A program made the translations under genes and the position numbers. From Xylophilus ampelinus (lineage in GTDB: Bacteria > Pseudomonadota > Gammaproteobacteria > Burkholderiales > Burkholderiaceae_C), in contig NZ_CABFMN010000071.1 of assembly GCF_901875635.1 (NCBI RefSeq), positions 1 to 64,000 on the forward strand: a stretch of DNA of 64,000 bases, written 5' to 3'. This document shows, in pieces, positions 28,121-35,683 of this stretch (position 1 is its first letter; every line of letters starts with the position of its first letter). The notes under the pieces were generated by a model that was given only the letters and a program-made list of their open reading frames with translations, did not search any database and was not told the origin of the DNA.

Positions 28121-29361
28121 TCGTGGCCCCCACGCTCCCCCGCTTCGCGTGGTCCGCTGCCCCCCAAGGGGGCGCGTTTTTCCTTGGGGCGGCCCGGCGG
28201 AAAAACATCAAGCTATTCCCGATCCTCGCGCTCGCACTGGGCGTGTGCACAGGCACCGCCCACGCCGTGCAGGACTGCGAGCTCAATGGCCAAAGCGTGA
28301 ATCCGGCCAACGGCAACACGACGGCCGGCAAGACCGGCCTGATGCGCTGCAAGGACCGCGACAGCGGCGTGATCCAGCGCGAGCAGGAACTCAAGAGCGG
28401 CGTGTTCAGGGGGCTGGTGCGCTTCTACGAGCAGGGCAAGCTCGCCAAGGAGCACAGCGTCAACGCCAAGGGCAACATGGACGGGCGCGCCCGCGAGTTC
28501 TCGCCCTCGGGCCAGGTGGTGCGCGAGGCGACCTACGACAACGGACGCACGGTCGGCCTGGTGCGCAGCTTCTACTCCACGGGGCAGCTGCGGCGGGCGT
28601 CCTTCCACGAGGAGCCGGGCGGCGAGCGCGCGGTGGCCGAGTTCACCGAGCGCGGCCAGCTCTCTGCACTGCGCTGCGCCGACAAGGCGGTGCTGGCGCC
28701 GGCCTTCGACGACGCGCGGCCCTGCGGCCATGCGGGCACCACGCCGTCGGCGGTCGAGCTCTTCGACGGCAAGGGCGTGATGCGCTCGCGCCTCGGCTTC
28801 ACGGCCGGCAAGCGCGTGCGGGCCGAGGAGTTCTACGACAACGGGCAGCCTTCGGCGCAGATGGAGCAGTCGGGCAACCAGCGCATCGAGCGCCGCTTCT
28901 CCAGCGAGGGCGTGAAGCGGCGCGAGGTGGTGTCGCTGCTGGTGGAGCGCGGCACGGTCCGCCAGCGAGAGGCGGAGTTCTCCGAGCGCGGCACCCTGGT
29001 GCGCGAGCAGCGCTGGACGCCCGAAGGCGAAGCGATGGGCGACGACAGCTACTACCTGAATGGCCAGCCGCGCAGCAAGGCCGTCTACAGCGGCAGCGGC
29101 GACACGCGCGTGCGCGAGGTGACGGAGTACTTCGACAACGGCCAGCGCGCCGCGCAGGGCCGCTATTCCGCCGTGGGCCGCGGCCGGCAGCTGCCCACCG
29201 GCACGCACCAGCGCTTCAACGAACAGGGCCGGCTGGTGGCGGAATCGACCTTCGATGCCCAGGGCCGTGTGACGCGCGAACGCACCTGGGGCAATGATGG
29301 GCAGCTGCAGCGCGACGACGAGGTGTTCGAAGACGGGTCGCGCAAGGCTTACGCGAAATAG
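28117..29361 (+). CDS. MORN-repeat (YwqK-like) exported protein
   Basis: About 415 residues made of repeated MORN_2-type units, e.g. REATYDNGRTVGLVRSFYS, EEFYDNGQPSAQMEQSGNQ, DSYYLNGQPRSKAVYSGSG, TEYFDNGQRAAQGRYS. A hydrophobic signal sequence ending GVCTGTAHA lies at ~32-48. No ATG precedes it. The start is taken as GTG 28117, overlapping the VOC stop; GTG 28123 is an alternative. The first ~25 codons run through a GC-rich repeat (28125-28198), so the original start may have been replaced. Automated annotation often calls this family 'YwqK antitoxin'; no toxin is seen here. Function unknown. Confidence 0.75.
   Translation: MIVAPTLPRFAWSAAPQGGAFFLGAARRKNIKLFPILALALGVCTGTAHAVQDCELNGQSVNPANGNTTAGKTGLMRCKDRDSGVIQREQELKSGVFRGLVRFYEQGKLAKEHSVNAKGNMDGRAREFSPSGQVVREATYDNGRTVGLVRSFYSTGQLRRASFHEEPGGERAVAEFTERGQLSALRCADKAVLAPAFDDARPCGHAGTTPSAVELFDGKGVMRSRLGFTAGKRVRAEEFYDNGQPSAQMEQSGNQRIERRFSSEGVKRREVVSLLVERGTVRQREAEFSERGTLVREQRWTPEGEAMGDDSYYLNGQPRSKAVYSGSGDTRVREVTEYFDNGQRAAQGRYSAVGRGRQLPTGTHQRFNEQGRLVAESTFDAQGRVTRERTWGNDGQLQRDDEVFEDGSRKAYAK
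28125..28198 (+). repeat. GC-rich intergenic repeat C at the MORN gene 5' end
   Basis: CCCCCACGCTCCCCCGCTTC, then CGCGTGG, then GCCCCCCAAGGGGGC (perfect CCCC/GGGG palindrome) and GGGGCGGCCCGGCGG. Single copy in this window. I recall closely similar elements as common in Comamonadaceae genomes (memory, not checked). Confidence 0.6.
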
Positions 29362-29383
29362 GAAAAGCGCGCTCTGCGTTTTT

Positions 29384-29494
29384 CACCTCTCCCCGCTGGG
29401 GAGAGGCCGGGTGAGGGGCATGGGGCGATGGATTCCATGCGAGGTATTCACCGTGCACGCCCTCACCCCTGCCCTCTCCCGGAGGGAGAAGGAG
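29384..29494. repeat. Paired CTCTCCC/GGGAGAG palindromes, copy D2
   Basis: CACCTCTCCCCGCTGGGGAGAG and, about 65 bp later in the opposite sense, CCCTCTCCCGGAGGGAGA. It fills the gap between the MORN gene and the convergent pilU gene; either hairpin might end transcription, but neither has a T-tract. Confidence 0.75.
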
Positions 29495-29506
29495 AAACCC
29501 CGGGGA

Positions 29507-30643
29507 TCAGACGATCGCCATGTGCTCGGTGCCAGCGGCAAGGTCGGTGCTGCGCGCACGCTGGCTGCCCAGCTTGATCTGCAGGCGCAGGTCGTTGGCC
29601 GAGTCGGCGTTGCGCAGTGCCTCCTCGAAGGAGATGGTGTGTTGCTCGAACAGGTCGAACAGCGCTTGGTCGAAGGTCTGCATGCCGAGGTTGCGGCTCT
29701 TCTTCATGATCTCCTTGATCTCGCCCACCTCGCCCTTGAAGATGAGGTCGGAGATCAGCGGCGTGTTGAGCAGGATCTCGACCGCGGCGGCGCGGCCACG
29801 GCCGTCCTCGGTCGGCACCAGGCGCTGGGAGACGAGCGAGCGCAGGTTGAGCGACAGGTCCATCAGCAGCTGCGCGCGGCGCTCTTCGGGGAAGAAGTTG
29901 ATGATGCGGTCCAGCGCCTGGTTGGCGCTGTTGGCGTGCAAGGTGGCCATGCACAGGTGGCCAGTCTCGGCGAAGGCCACGGCGTGTTCCATCGTCTCGC
30001 GGTCGCGGATCTCGCCCATCAGGATCACGTCGGGCGCCTGGCGCAGCGTGTTCTTCAGCGCTGCTTCCCACGAATCGGTGTCGATGCCCACTTCGCGTTG
30101 CGTCACCACGCAGTTCTTGTGCGGGTGCACGAACTCGACCGGGTCTTCCACCGTGACGATGTGGCCCTGCGAATTCTCGTTGCGCCAGTCGATCATGGCG
30201 GCCAGCGTGGTCGACTTGCCCGACCCCGTTGCGCCCACCAGGATCACCAGGCCGCGCTTGGTCATCGACACGTCCTTCAGCACCTGCGGCATGTTCAGGC
30301 CGTCGATGGTCGGCAGCTTGGCCGGGATGGTCCGCAGCACCATGCCCACCTTGCCCTGCTGCACGAAGGCGTTGACGCGAAAGCGCCCCACGCCCGAAGG
30401 CGAGATGGCGAAGTTGCATTCCTTGGTGCGCTCGAACTCGGCCGTCTGCCGGTCGTTCATCACCGAACGCGTGAGCGCCAGCGTGTGCTGCCCCGAGAGC
30501 GCCTGCTGCGACACCTTGGTGACCTTCCCATCGATCTTGATGGCCGGCGGGAAGTCGGCCGTGATGAACAGGTCGGAGCCGTTGCGGCTGACCATGAGCT
30601 TGAGCAGGTCGGTGATGAACTGGCTGGCTTGATCGCGTTCCAT
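29507..30643 (-). CDS. pilU: Type IV pilus retraction ATPase PilU
   Basis: 378 residues. A PilT paralogue that assists pilus retraction at the inner membrane. N-terminal PAS-like domain (FITDLLKLMVSRNGSDLF, ITADFPPAIKIDGKV), then the RecA-like ATPase: Walker A GATGSGKST (~132-140), Asp box, Walker B ILMGEIRDRETME, His box TLHANSANQALDRIINFFPE. The extended C-terminus (SANDLRLQIKLGSQRA) and sequence differences from the adjacent pilT distinguish PilU. It starts 19 bp after the pilT stop, forming the usual pilTU operon. Confidence 0.95.
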   Translation of the reverse strand: MERDQASQFITDLLKLMVSRNGSDLFITADFPPAIKIDGKVTKVSQQALSGQHTLALTRSVMNDRQTAEFERTKECNFAISPSGVGRFRVNAFVQQGKVGMVLRTIPAKLPTIDGLNMPQVLKDVSMTKRGLVILVGATGSGKSTTLAAMIDWRNENSQGHIVTVEDPVEFVHPHKNCVVTQREVGIDTDSWEAALKNTLRQAPDVILMGEIRDRETMEHAVAFAETGHLCMATLHANSANQALDRIINFFPEERRAQLLMDLSLNLRSLVSQRLVPTEDGRGRAAAVEILLNTPLISDLIFKGEVGEIKEIMKKSRNLGMQTFDQALFDLFEQHTISFEEALRNADSANDLRLQIKLGSQRARSTDLAAGTEHMAIV

Positions 30644-30662
30644 GATGGAGTTGCTCCGTGGT

Positions 30663-31706
30663 TCAGCCGGGGAAGTTTTCCGGGATCTTCGCTTTACCGC
30701 GCGCTTCAGCGGCAGAAATTACCCCGCGGCGCACCAGGTCGGTGAGGTTCTGGTCCAGCGTCTGCATCCCGGCGCCCTGCCCCGTCTGGATGGACGAGTA
30801 CATCTGCGCCACCTTGGCCTCGCGAATCAGGTTGCGGATCGCGGGGGTGCCCAGCATGATCTCGTGCGCCGCCACGCGACCGGAGCCGTCCTTGGTCTTG
30901 CACAGCGTCTGCGAGATCACGGCCTGCAGCGATTCGGACAGCATGGCGCGGATCATCTCCTTTTCCTCGCCCGGGAACACATCGATGATCCGGTCAATGG
31001 TCTTGGCGGCCGACGAGGTGTGCAGCGTGCCGAAGACCAGGTGGCCCGTTTCGGCTGCCGTCATCGCCAGGCGGATGGTCTCCAGGTCGCGCATTTCGCC
31101 CACCAGGATCGCGTCCGGGTCCTCGCGCAGCGCCGAACGCAGTGCGTTCGCGAAGGACAGCGTCATCGGCCCCACTTCGCGCTGGTTGATCAGGCACTTC
31201 TTCGACTCATGCACGAACTCGATCGGGTCTTCCACCGTGAGGATGTGGCCGTACTCCGTCTCGTTGAGGTAGTTGATCATCGCGGCCAGCGTGGTCGACT
31301 TGCCCGAGCCCGTGGGGCCCGTGACAAGCACCAGCCCGCGTGGCTTGAGCGCCAGCTCGCCGAAAATCTTGGGCGCATTGAGTTGTTCCAGCGTGAGGAT
31401 CTTCGACGGAATGGTCCGGAACACGGCCGCCGCGCCCCGGTTCTGGTTGAAGGCATTGACGCGGAAGCGCGCCAGCCCGTCGATCTCGAAGGAGAAGTCG
31501 ACCTCCAGGAACTCTTCGTAGTGCTTGCGCTGGGTATCGCTCATGATGTCGTACACCATGGCGTGCACCGCCTTGTGGTCGAGCGCGTCGACGTTGATGC
31601 GCCGCACGTCGCCGTGCACCCGGATCATGGGCGGCAGGCCCGCCGACAGATGCAAGTCCGACGCCTTGTTCTTGACGCTGAAAGCCAGCAGTTGGGTGAT
31701 GTCCAC
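30663..31706 (-). CDS. pilT: Type IV pilus retraction ATPase PilT
   Basis: 347 residues, canonical length. Hexameric motor that disassembles pili for twitching motility. N-terminal MDITQLLAFSVKNKASDLHL and GLPPMIRVHGDVRRIN; Walker A GPTGSGKST; Asp box and YGHILTVEDPIEFVH; Walker B AILVGEMRDLETIRLAM; His box FGTLHTSSAAKTIDRIIDVF; the AIRNLIRE motif (AIRNLIREAKVAQMYS) required for retraction. Divergent from yggS across 79 bp, a conserved proteobacterial arrangement. Confidence 0.97.
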   Translation of the reverse strand: MDITQLLAFSVKNKASDLHLSAGLPPMIRVHGDVRRINVDALDHKAVHAMVYDIMSDTQRKHYEEFLEVDFSFEIDGLARFRVNAFNQNRGAAAVFRTIPSKILTLEQLNAPKIFGELALKPRGLVLVTGPTGSGKSTTLAAMINYLNETEYGHILTVEDPIEFVHESKKCLINQREVGPMTLSFANALRSALREDPDAILVGEMRDLETIRLAMTAAETGHLVFGTLHTSSAAKTIDRIIDVFPGEEKEMIRAMLSESLQAVISQTLCKTKDGSGRVAAHEIMLGTPAIRNLIREAKVAQMYSSIQTGQGAGMQTLDQNLTDLVRRGVISAAEARGKAKIPENFPG

Positions 31707-31785
31707 GCGCGGTTCCTCGGTTGGCTACACGTCCGAACCGGCTGAATTCCAGCTCCGTGACGTTTTGATACGATTTTGGAAGATT

Positions 31786-32496
31786 ATGACGACGATCGGC
31801 GACAACCTCCAACAAGTACGTGCTCGCGTCGTGAAAGCGTGCACAGCCGCGGGCCGGGATGCAGCCGGCGTGCAACTGTTGGCGGTTTCCAAGACCTTCG
31901 GGCCGGAGGCCGTCCGCGAAGCCCACGCCGCCGGCCAGCATGCCTTCGGCGAGAACTACGTCCAGGAAGCCCTCAGCAAGATCGAGGCCCTGGCCGACCT
32001 GCGCGCCGAACTGGAATGGCACTGCATCGGCCCGCTGCAGAGCAACAAGACACGCCTGGTGGCCGAGCACTTCGACTGGGCGCACAGCGTAGACCGTCTC
32101 AAGATCGCCCAGCGCCTGTCGGAGCAGCGGCCGGCCGGGCTGCCGCCGCTCCAGGTGTGCCTGCAGGTGAATGTGGATGGCGGCGCCAACAAGTCCGGTG
32201 TGCCGCCGCAGGAGGCGCTGGGGCTGGCCCGCGCGGTGGCCGGACTGCCCCGTCTGCGGCTGCGCGGGATCATGGCGATTCCAGAACCCGCTCCTGATTT
32301 CGTAGCCCAACGCGCCCTGTTCATGGGCGCTGCAGCCGTTTCCGATCAGATCCGATCGGCGGGCATCGCGATCGATACGCTGTCACTGGGAATGAGCGCC
32401 GACCTGGAGGCGGCCATCGCCGCGGGCAGCACGATGGTGCGGGTAGGGACGGCGATCTTTGGCGGGCGGCCTCGGCCCACCACCCGTTCGGGCTGA
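31786..32496 (+). CDS. yggS: PLP homeostasis protein YggS/PLPBP
   Basis: 236 residues. Cytosolic alanine-racemase-like fold that binds pyridoxal phosphate and controls its levels. PLP-binding Lys36 in LLAVSKTF; GENYVQEALSK; WHCIGPLQSNK; LQVNVDGGANKSG (family INxxxExxKxG); LSLGMSADLEAAIAAGSTMV for the phosphate group. Start MTTIGDNLQQVRARV at 31786. Residues ~168-188 (within PDFVAQRALFMGAAAV) coincide with repeat copy A7. The stop codon lies inside a half copy of the GAGCCTGTCGAAG repeat. Divergent from pilT. Confidence 0.95.
   Translation: MTTIGDNLQQVRARVVKACTAAGRDAAGVQLLAVSKTFGPEAVREAHAAGQHAFGENYVQEALSKIEALADLRAELEWHCIGPLQSNKTRLVAEHFDWAHSVDRLKIAQRLSEQRPAGLPPLQVCLQVNVDGGANKSGVPPQEALGLARAVAGLPRLRLRGIMAIPEPAPDFVAQRALFMGAAAVSDQIRSAGIAIDTLSLGMSADLEAAIAAGSTMVRVGTAIFGGRPRPTTRSG
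32290..32350 (+). repeat. Dispersed 35-nt-core repeat, copy A7, inside yggS
   Basis: Forward copy: GCTCCTGATTTCG, core TAGCCCAACGCGCCCTG...GGGCGCTGCAGCC (35 nt), GTTTCC. The left part is diverged, the right part exact. Read in the same frame as A2, A4 and A5. Confidence 0.55.
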
Positions 32497-32506
32497 GCCT
32501 GTCGAA
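32487..32506 (+). repeat. Half copy of the GAGCCTGTCGAAG repeat, F2
   Basis: TTCGGGCTGAGCCTGTCGAA without the matching second arm. The TGA inside it is the stop codon of yggS, so the last yggS codons (TTRSG) come partly from the repeat. Confidence 0.7.
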
Positions 32507-32521
32507 TCCCCGCCCCGAAAG

Positions 32522-32989
32522 TCACGCTGCCTGCAATCCGCCCAACTGCTCACGAGCGATCGCATGGCCCAGCTGCGCCGCCCGCCGTAGCCAGCGCAGG
32601 CTTTCGCCATCGTCCTTGGCAATGCCGACACCCCGAGCCGACAGCACCGCCAACCACTGCATCGCGTCCGCGCTGCCCCGTTCGGCTGCCTGCTGCAGCC
32701 AGTAGGCGCCCAAGTCGTTGCGGTCGGCCAAGCAAAACATCTGTCCCAATTCGGCCTGCGCCTCGGCGTGGCCCATGCTGGCCTGCATCAAAAGCGGCTC
32801 CATGTCCGCCGTGAACGGAATCGCCGTGACCGGCAACACGTCCGCCAGCACCAGCTGCGTCTGCAAACCCGCATCCGGCCCCACCCGCCGCACCACCCCC
32901 TCTTCCAGCCGACGCATCCAGGTACGCTTGCTGCGCCGATCCGTGATGGACATGGCCGTTTCGATGGTGATGGTAGGCAGTTCTGTCAT
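32522..32989 (-). CDS. Sel1-like repeat protein
   Basis: 155 residues from MTELPTITIETAMSITDRRS. The second half contains Sel1-type alpha-alpha repeats: MGHAEAQAELGQMFCLADRN, LGAYWLQQAAERGSADAMQW, SLRWLRRAAQLGHAIAREQL. Such repeats mediate protein-protein contacts. No signal peptide, so cytoplasmic. Convergent with yggS and divergent from pilA. The partner is unknown; proximity to pilus genes is the only functional hint. Confidence 0.75.
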   Translation of the reverse strand: MTELPTITIETAMSITDRRSKRTWMRRLEEGVVRRVGPDAGLQTQLVLADVLPVTAIPFTADMEPLLMQASMGHAEAQAELGQMFCLADRNDLGAYWLQQAAERGSADAMQWLAVLSARGVGIAKDDGESLRWLRRAAQLGHAIAREQLGGLQAA

Positions 32990-33118
32990 GCGCGCTGGAC
33001 TTCGTCTGACAAGATTCTGGCACGCGGTGTCACGCCATGCGTGACACGCTGACGCGTCAGCAGCGCCATATCCGTTACAGATGAATACAAAATCACACTT
33101 TCCGCTGCCAGCTGCGGT

Positions 33119-33134
33119 TGGCACGCCGACTGCA
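33119..33134 (+). promoter_or_regulatory. Sigma-54 promoter of pilA
   Basis: TGGCACG, four bases, CTGCA: the GG and GC dinucleotides are exactly ten bases apart, as in the -24/-12 consensus (TGGCACG-N4-TTGCA). It lies 78 bp before the pilA start. In Pseudomonas and relatives pilA is activated by PilS/PilR from such a promoter. Confidence 0.75.
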
Positions 33135-33211
33135 AAGAAGATGGCACCGAGGCGGCGACCCGTCACGGATCACTCACCCAAGGCTTTCGTTTCTTCAAGG
33201 AGTTAGTTCAA

Positions 33212-33676
33212 ATGAACCGTCGTTCCATCGCGCGTAACGTGCAAAAGGGTTTCACCCTTATCGAACTGATGATCGTCGTGGCGATCATCGGGATTTTGGC
33301 AGCAGTTGCGCTGCCGGCTTATCAGGACTACATGACCCGCGCACGCGTGTCTGAAGTTGTACTGGCCGCGTCGTCTGCGCGCACCACCGTCTCCGAAGCG
33401 GCATCCAATCTCAACAAGATTCCTTCTGCAACGAGCGTTTCGGTCACCAGCCAAACGTCGGACTTTGTGTCCGGCGTTGCCTATACGGTCGCCAGTGGTA
33501 AGGGCGTGATCACCGCCACCTCGTCCACCAACAGCAAACTGCCGACGACTGCGCAAAGCAAGACTATTGCGCTGACTGGTACGTATGTAGCCTCCACCGG
33601 GCAAGTTACCTGGGTCTGCGGCGCAGGTACAAGCAACCCAATGCCGGCGAAATTCCTTCCGGCCTCTTGCAAGTAA
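33212..33676 (+). CDS. pilA: Type IV major pilin PilA
   Basis: 154-residue prepilin. A 13-residue leader ([13 protein letters not shown]) is cleaved by PilD before Phe14; Glu at mature position 5 is present in [20 protein letters not shown]. The hydrophobic N-terminal helix is followed by a Ser/Thr-rich globular domain and a C-terminal disulfide loop (WVCGAG...PASCK). Strong ribosome site AAGGAG at 33197, sigma-54 promoter at 33119, terminator at 33709. Downstream genes encode a GT-C protein and glycosyltransferases, so the pilin may be glycosylated; the many Ser/Thr are compatible but not diagnostic. Confidence 0.96.
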   Translation: MNRRSIARNVQKGFTLIELMIVVAIIGILAAVALPAYQDYMTRARVSEVVLAASSARTTVSEAASNLNKIPSATSVSVTSQTSDFVSGVAYTVASGKGVITATSSTNSKLPTTAQSKTIALTGTYVASTGQVTWVCGAGTSNPMPAKFLPASCK

Positions 33677-33689
33677 GGTTTCGGCACGA

Positions 33690-35639
33690 GTGGCATTGTT
33701 GCCTGTCAAGCCCGCCCTTCGGGGCGGGCTTTTTCTTTCGGCGGTCGCGTCTTTGGCAGCGGTCGTCGTCTTGATGCTGGCAATCTGGCTGCTGTTCGCG
33801 CCAGCCCTGCCGGGTATCGTCCAATTCGACGACCTCGCGAATCTATCGAAGCTGAACACGATCACAGGGTTTGATGAGGCATGGGATTGGATTAGCCAGG
33901 GCCGAGCCGGGCCGCTGGGGCGGCCGATTGCGCTGGCCACATTCGCACTACAGTACTACCAGTGGCCCCAGCCGTACTCGCTGCTGCTTTGGAATATTGC
34001 GCTGCACGTCATAAATGCCCTGTTGGTGCTCTGGCTGTCTCTGCTTGTGGCGCAACGATTGGGGCCCACGGACAACAAGCAGCTTGCGATCGGATTTCTC
34101 GTTGCCCTCTGCTGGGGCATCTTGCCGCTGCTGAACACCTCGACGCTGTTCATCATCCAGCGGATGACCGTGCTGTCAGGCACCTTCGTGCTGGCGGGGC
34201 TAATCGCCTACCTCAAAGTGCGCGGTCCGGTCGATGCTGACTGGACGCGGCAACTGCTGGCCCTGACGCTGCTGGCCGCGTTTGGCGCACTGGCGGCGCT
34301 GACCAAGGAAACGGGTGTCCTAACCGCTGTGTATGGCTTGATTCTCGAACTCTGCGTACTCACCAGAACCAGCGCCAACCGCCGCCTCAGTCCCGTGGCG
34401 ATCGCGCTGATGGTGGGCTGTGCACTCCTGTTCGCCAGGCTGCTGCCCATCCTTTTTTGGGCGCCCAGCACCGAAATGGAGCGCGGCTTCACGATGCCCG
34501 AGCGCCTGGCCAGCCAAGGGGTGCTTCTCCTAGCCTATTTGAAAGGACTCTTTCTTCCCACGTCCAGCGAGTTGAACCCGTTCCGGAGTTACAACGCACA
34601 CCATGACATGCTGCACACGCTGTGGGGCGTGTGCCTTTGGATCGCGTTGATGCTGAGCCCCTTGATTGCGTGGTGGCGTGGTTGGCGCCTGCCGGCCCTC
34701 GCTCTGGCTTGGTTCTTCTACGGCCACATCCCGGAGTCCGGGTGGGTTCCGCTCGAACTCTATTTCGCGCACCGCAACTACCTGCCTGCGGTGGGCCTCG
34801 TGTTCGCGCTGGTGTTTGGCCTGTTGAGTCTGCGGCAGCACGTCGGCCTCTGGAGAAGCGTGTTTGCTGCCTATGTCGTTGTGCTTGGCGTTGTCACTTG
34901 GATGAACACCTCGCTGTGGGGTCAAAGCGAACTGGCAGCGGAAGTCTGGGCGAATGAACAACCGCACAGTGCCCGTGCAGCGATGAACCTAGCATACGAA
35001 TTGGACCGGACACAAGGCCTGGGTGCTGCGCAGAATCATCTGGATCGTTTCGTCCAACGCCAAGATCGCATCGGCATTCGGCTCATTGGGTTGATCAACG
35101 CCTGCCAGTTAGCGCCGGCCGCAGATCACTCCGATCGCGTACGTGAGATAAAAAGTGCCATCCTCACGCTACCTTATGAGGGATGGGCTACTGATACGCT
35201 TGAAAAGCTGATTGATCCGGTCCGAAAAGGCGAGTGCCCAGGCCTCACGGAGCAGCAAGTTGGAGAAATTGCAGCTACCTTCCTTAGCCAGCCTGTGTAC
35301 CAGGAACAGCACTCGGTCGCCAGCAACATGCTCTCCATTCTCGGGTTGGTGGCCATGGATCATGGCGACATGGAAGCGGCAATGAGCTTCTATCTACAGG
35401 CCATTGAGCATTCGGCTACGTACAGCATGGCGAACCTCTATCTTCATCTCGCCCAGCAGCATCGGTCATATGCGGAGTTGCAGAGGCTACACGAAGCAGT
35501 CGTGCATGCTGCGCTCCCGCAGGGCACTTCACGCGCCGAGTGGGACCAGCTACTAGCAAATATTGATTTCGCGTTGAAAATCTCTACGCCAGAGCATGCT
35601 CCGAAGATCGCGCATCCGGGAGCTGAAATAGCTAAGTGA
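33690..35639 (+). CDS. TMTC-like GT-C membrane glycosyltransferase with TPR tail
   Basis: 649 residues from GTG 33690. About 10-12 transmembrane segments fill residues ~12-400, followed by a ~230-residue soluble part with TPR-like helices (HSARAAMNLAYELDR, DMEAAMSFYLQAIEHSATYS). The first extracytoplasmic loop has the acidic pair in IVQFDDLANL (~47-48), and GRPIALATFALQYY resembles the RPLxxLTFALNY segment of TMTC/PMT-type O-mannosyltransferases, which use polyprenyl-phosphate sugars. Start choice: ATG 33774 would cut the first membrane helix in half, so GTG 33690 (AAGG ~11 bp upstream) is favoured; this places the pilA terminator inside codons ~7-15. The next gene overlaps or adjoins its stop. 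Pilin glycosylation is the inferred role; not proven. Confidence 0.75.
   Translation: MALLPVKPALRGGLFLSAVASLAAVVVLMLAIWLLFAPALPGIVQFDDLANLSKLNTITGFDEAWDWISQGRAGPLGRPIALATFALQYYQWPQPYSLLLWNIALHVINALLVLWLSLLVAQRLGPTDNKQLAIGFLVALCWGILPLLNTSTLFIIQRMTVLSGTFVLAGLIAYLKVRGPVDADWTRQLLALTLLAAFGALAALTKETGVLTAVYGLILELCVLTRTSANRRLSPVAIALMVGCALLFARLLPILFWAPSTEMERGFTMPERLASQGVLLLAYLKGLFLPTSSELNPFRSYNAHHDMLHTLWGVCLWIALMLSPLIAWWRGWRLPALALAWFFYGHIPESGWVPLELYFAHRNYLPAVGLVFALVFGLLSLRQHVGLWRSVFAAYVVVLGVVTWMNTSLWGQSELAAEVWANEQPHSARAAMNLAYELDRTQGLGAAQNHLDRFVQRQDRIGIRLIGLINACQLAPAADHSDRVREIKSAILTLPYEGWATDTLEKLIDPVRKGECPGLTEQQVGEIAATFLSQPVYQEQHSVASNMLSILGLVAMDHGDMEAAMSFYLQAIEHSATYSMANLYLHLAQQHRSYAELQRLHEAVVHAALPQGTSRAEWDQLLANIDFALKISTPEHAPKIAHPGAEIAK
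33709..33735 (+). terminator. Intrinsic terminator after pilA, inside the GT-C gene start
   Basis: AGCCCGCCC, loop TTCG, GGGCGGGCT followed by TTTTCTTT: a 9-bp GC-rich stem with a T-run, 33 bp after the pilA stop. Expected to end most pilA transcripts and let a minority read through. Confidence 0.85.
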
Positions 35640-35683
35640 TCAAATACATGATCGCAACGCCGGCCAGCCGATCACACCATGAG

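Noticed and set aside
28117..29361. Antitoxin of a toxin-antitoxin pair
   Set aside because: The YwqK 'antitoxin' label follows automated naming; no toxin gene is adjacent and the protein has an export signal.
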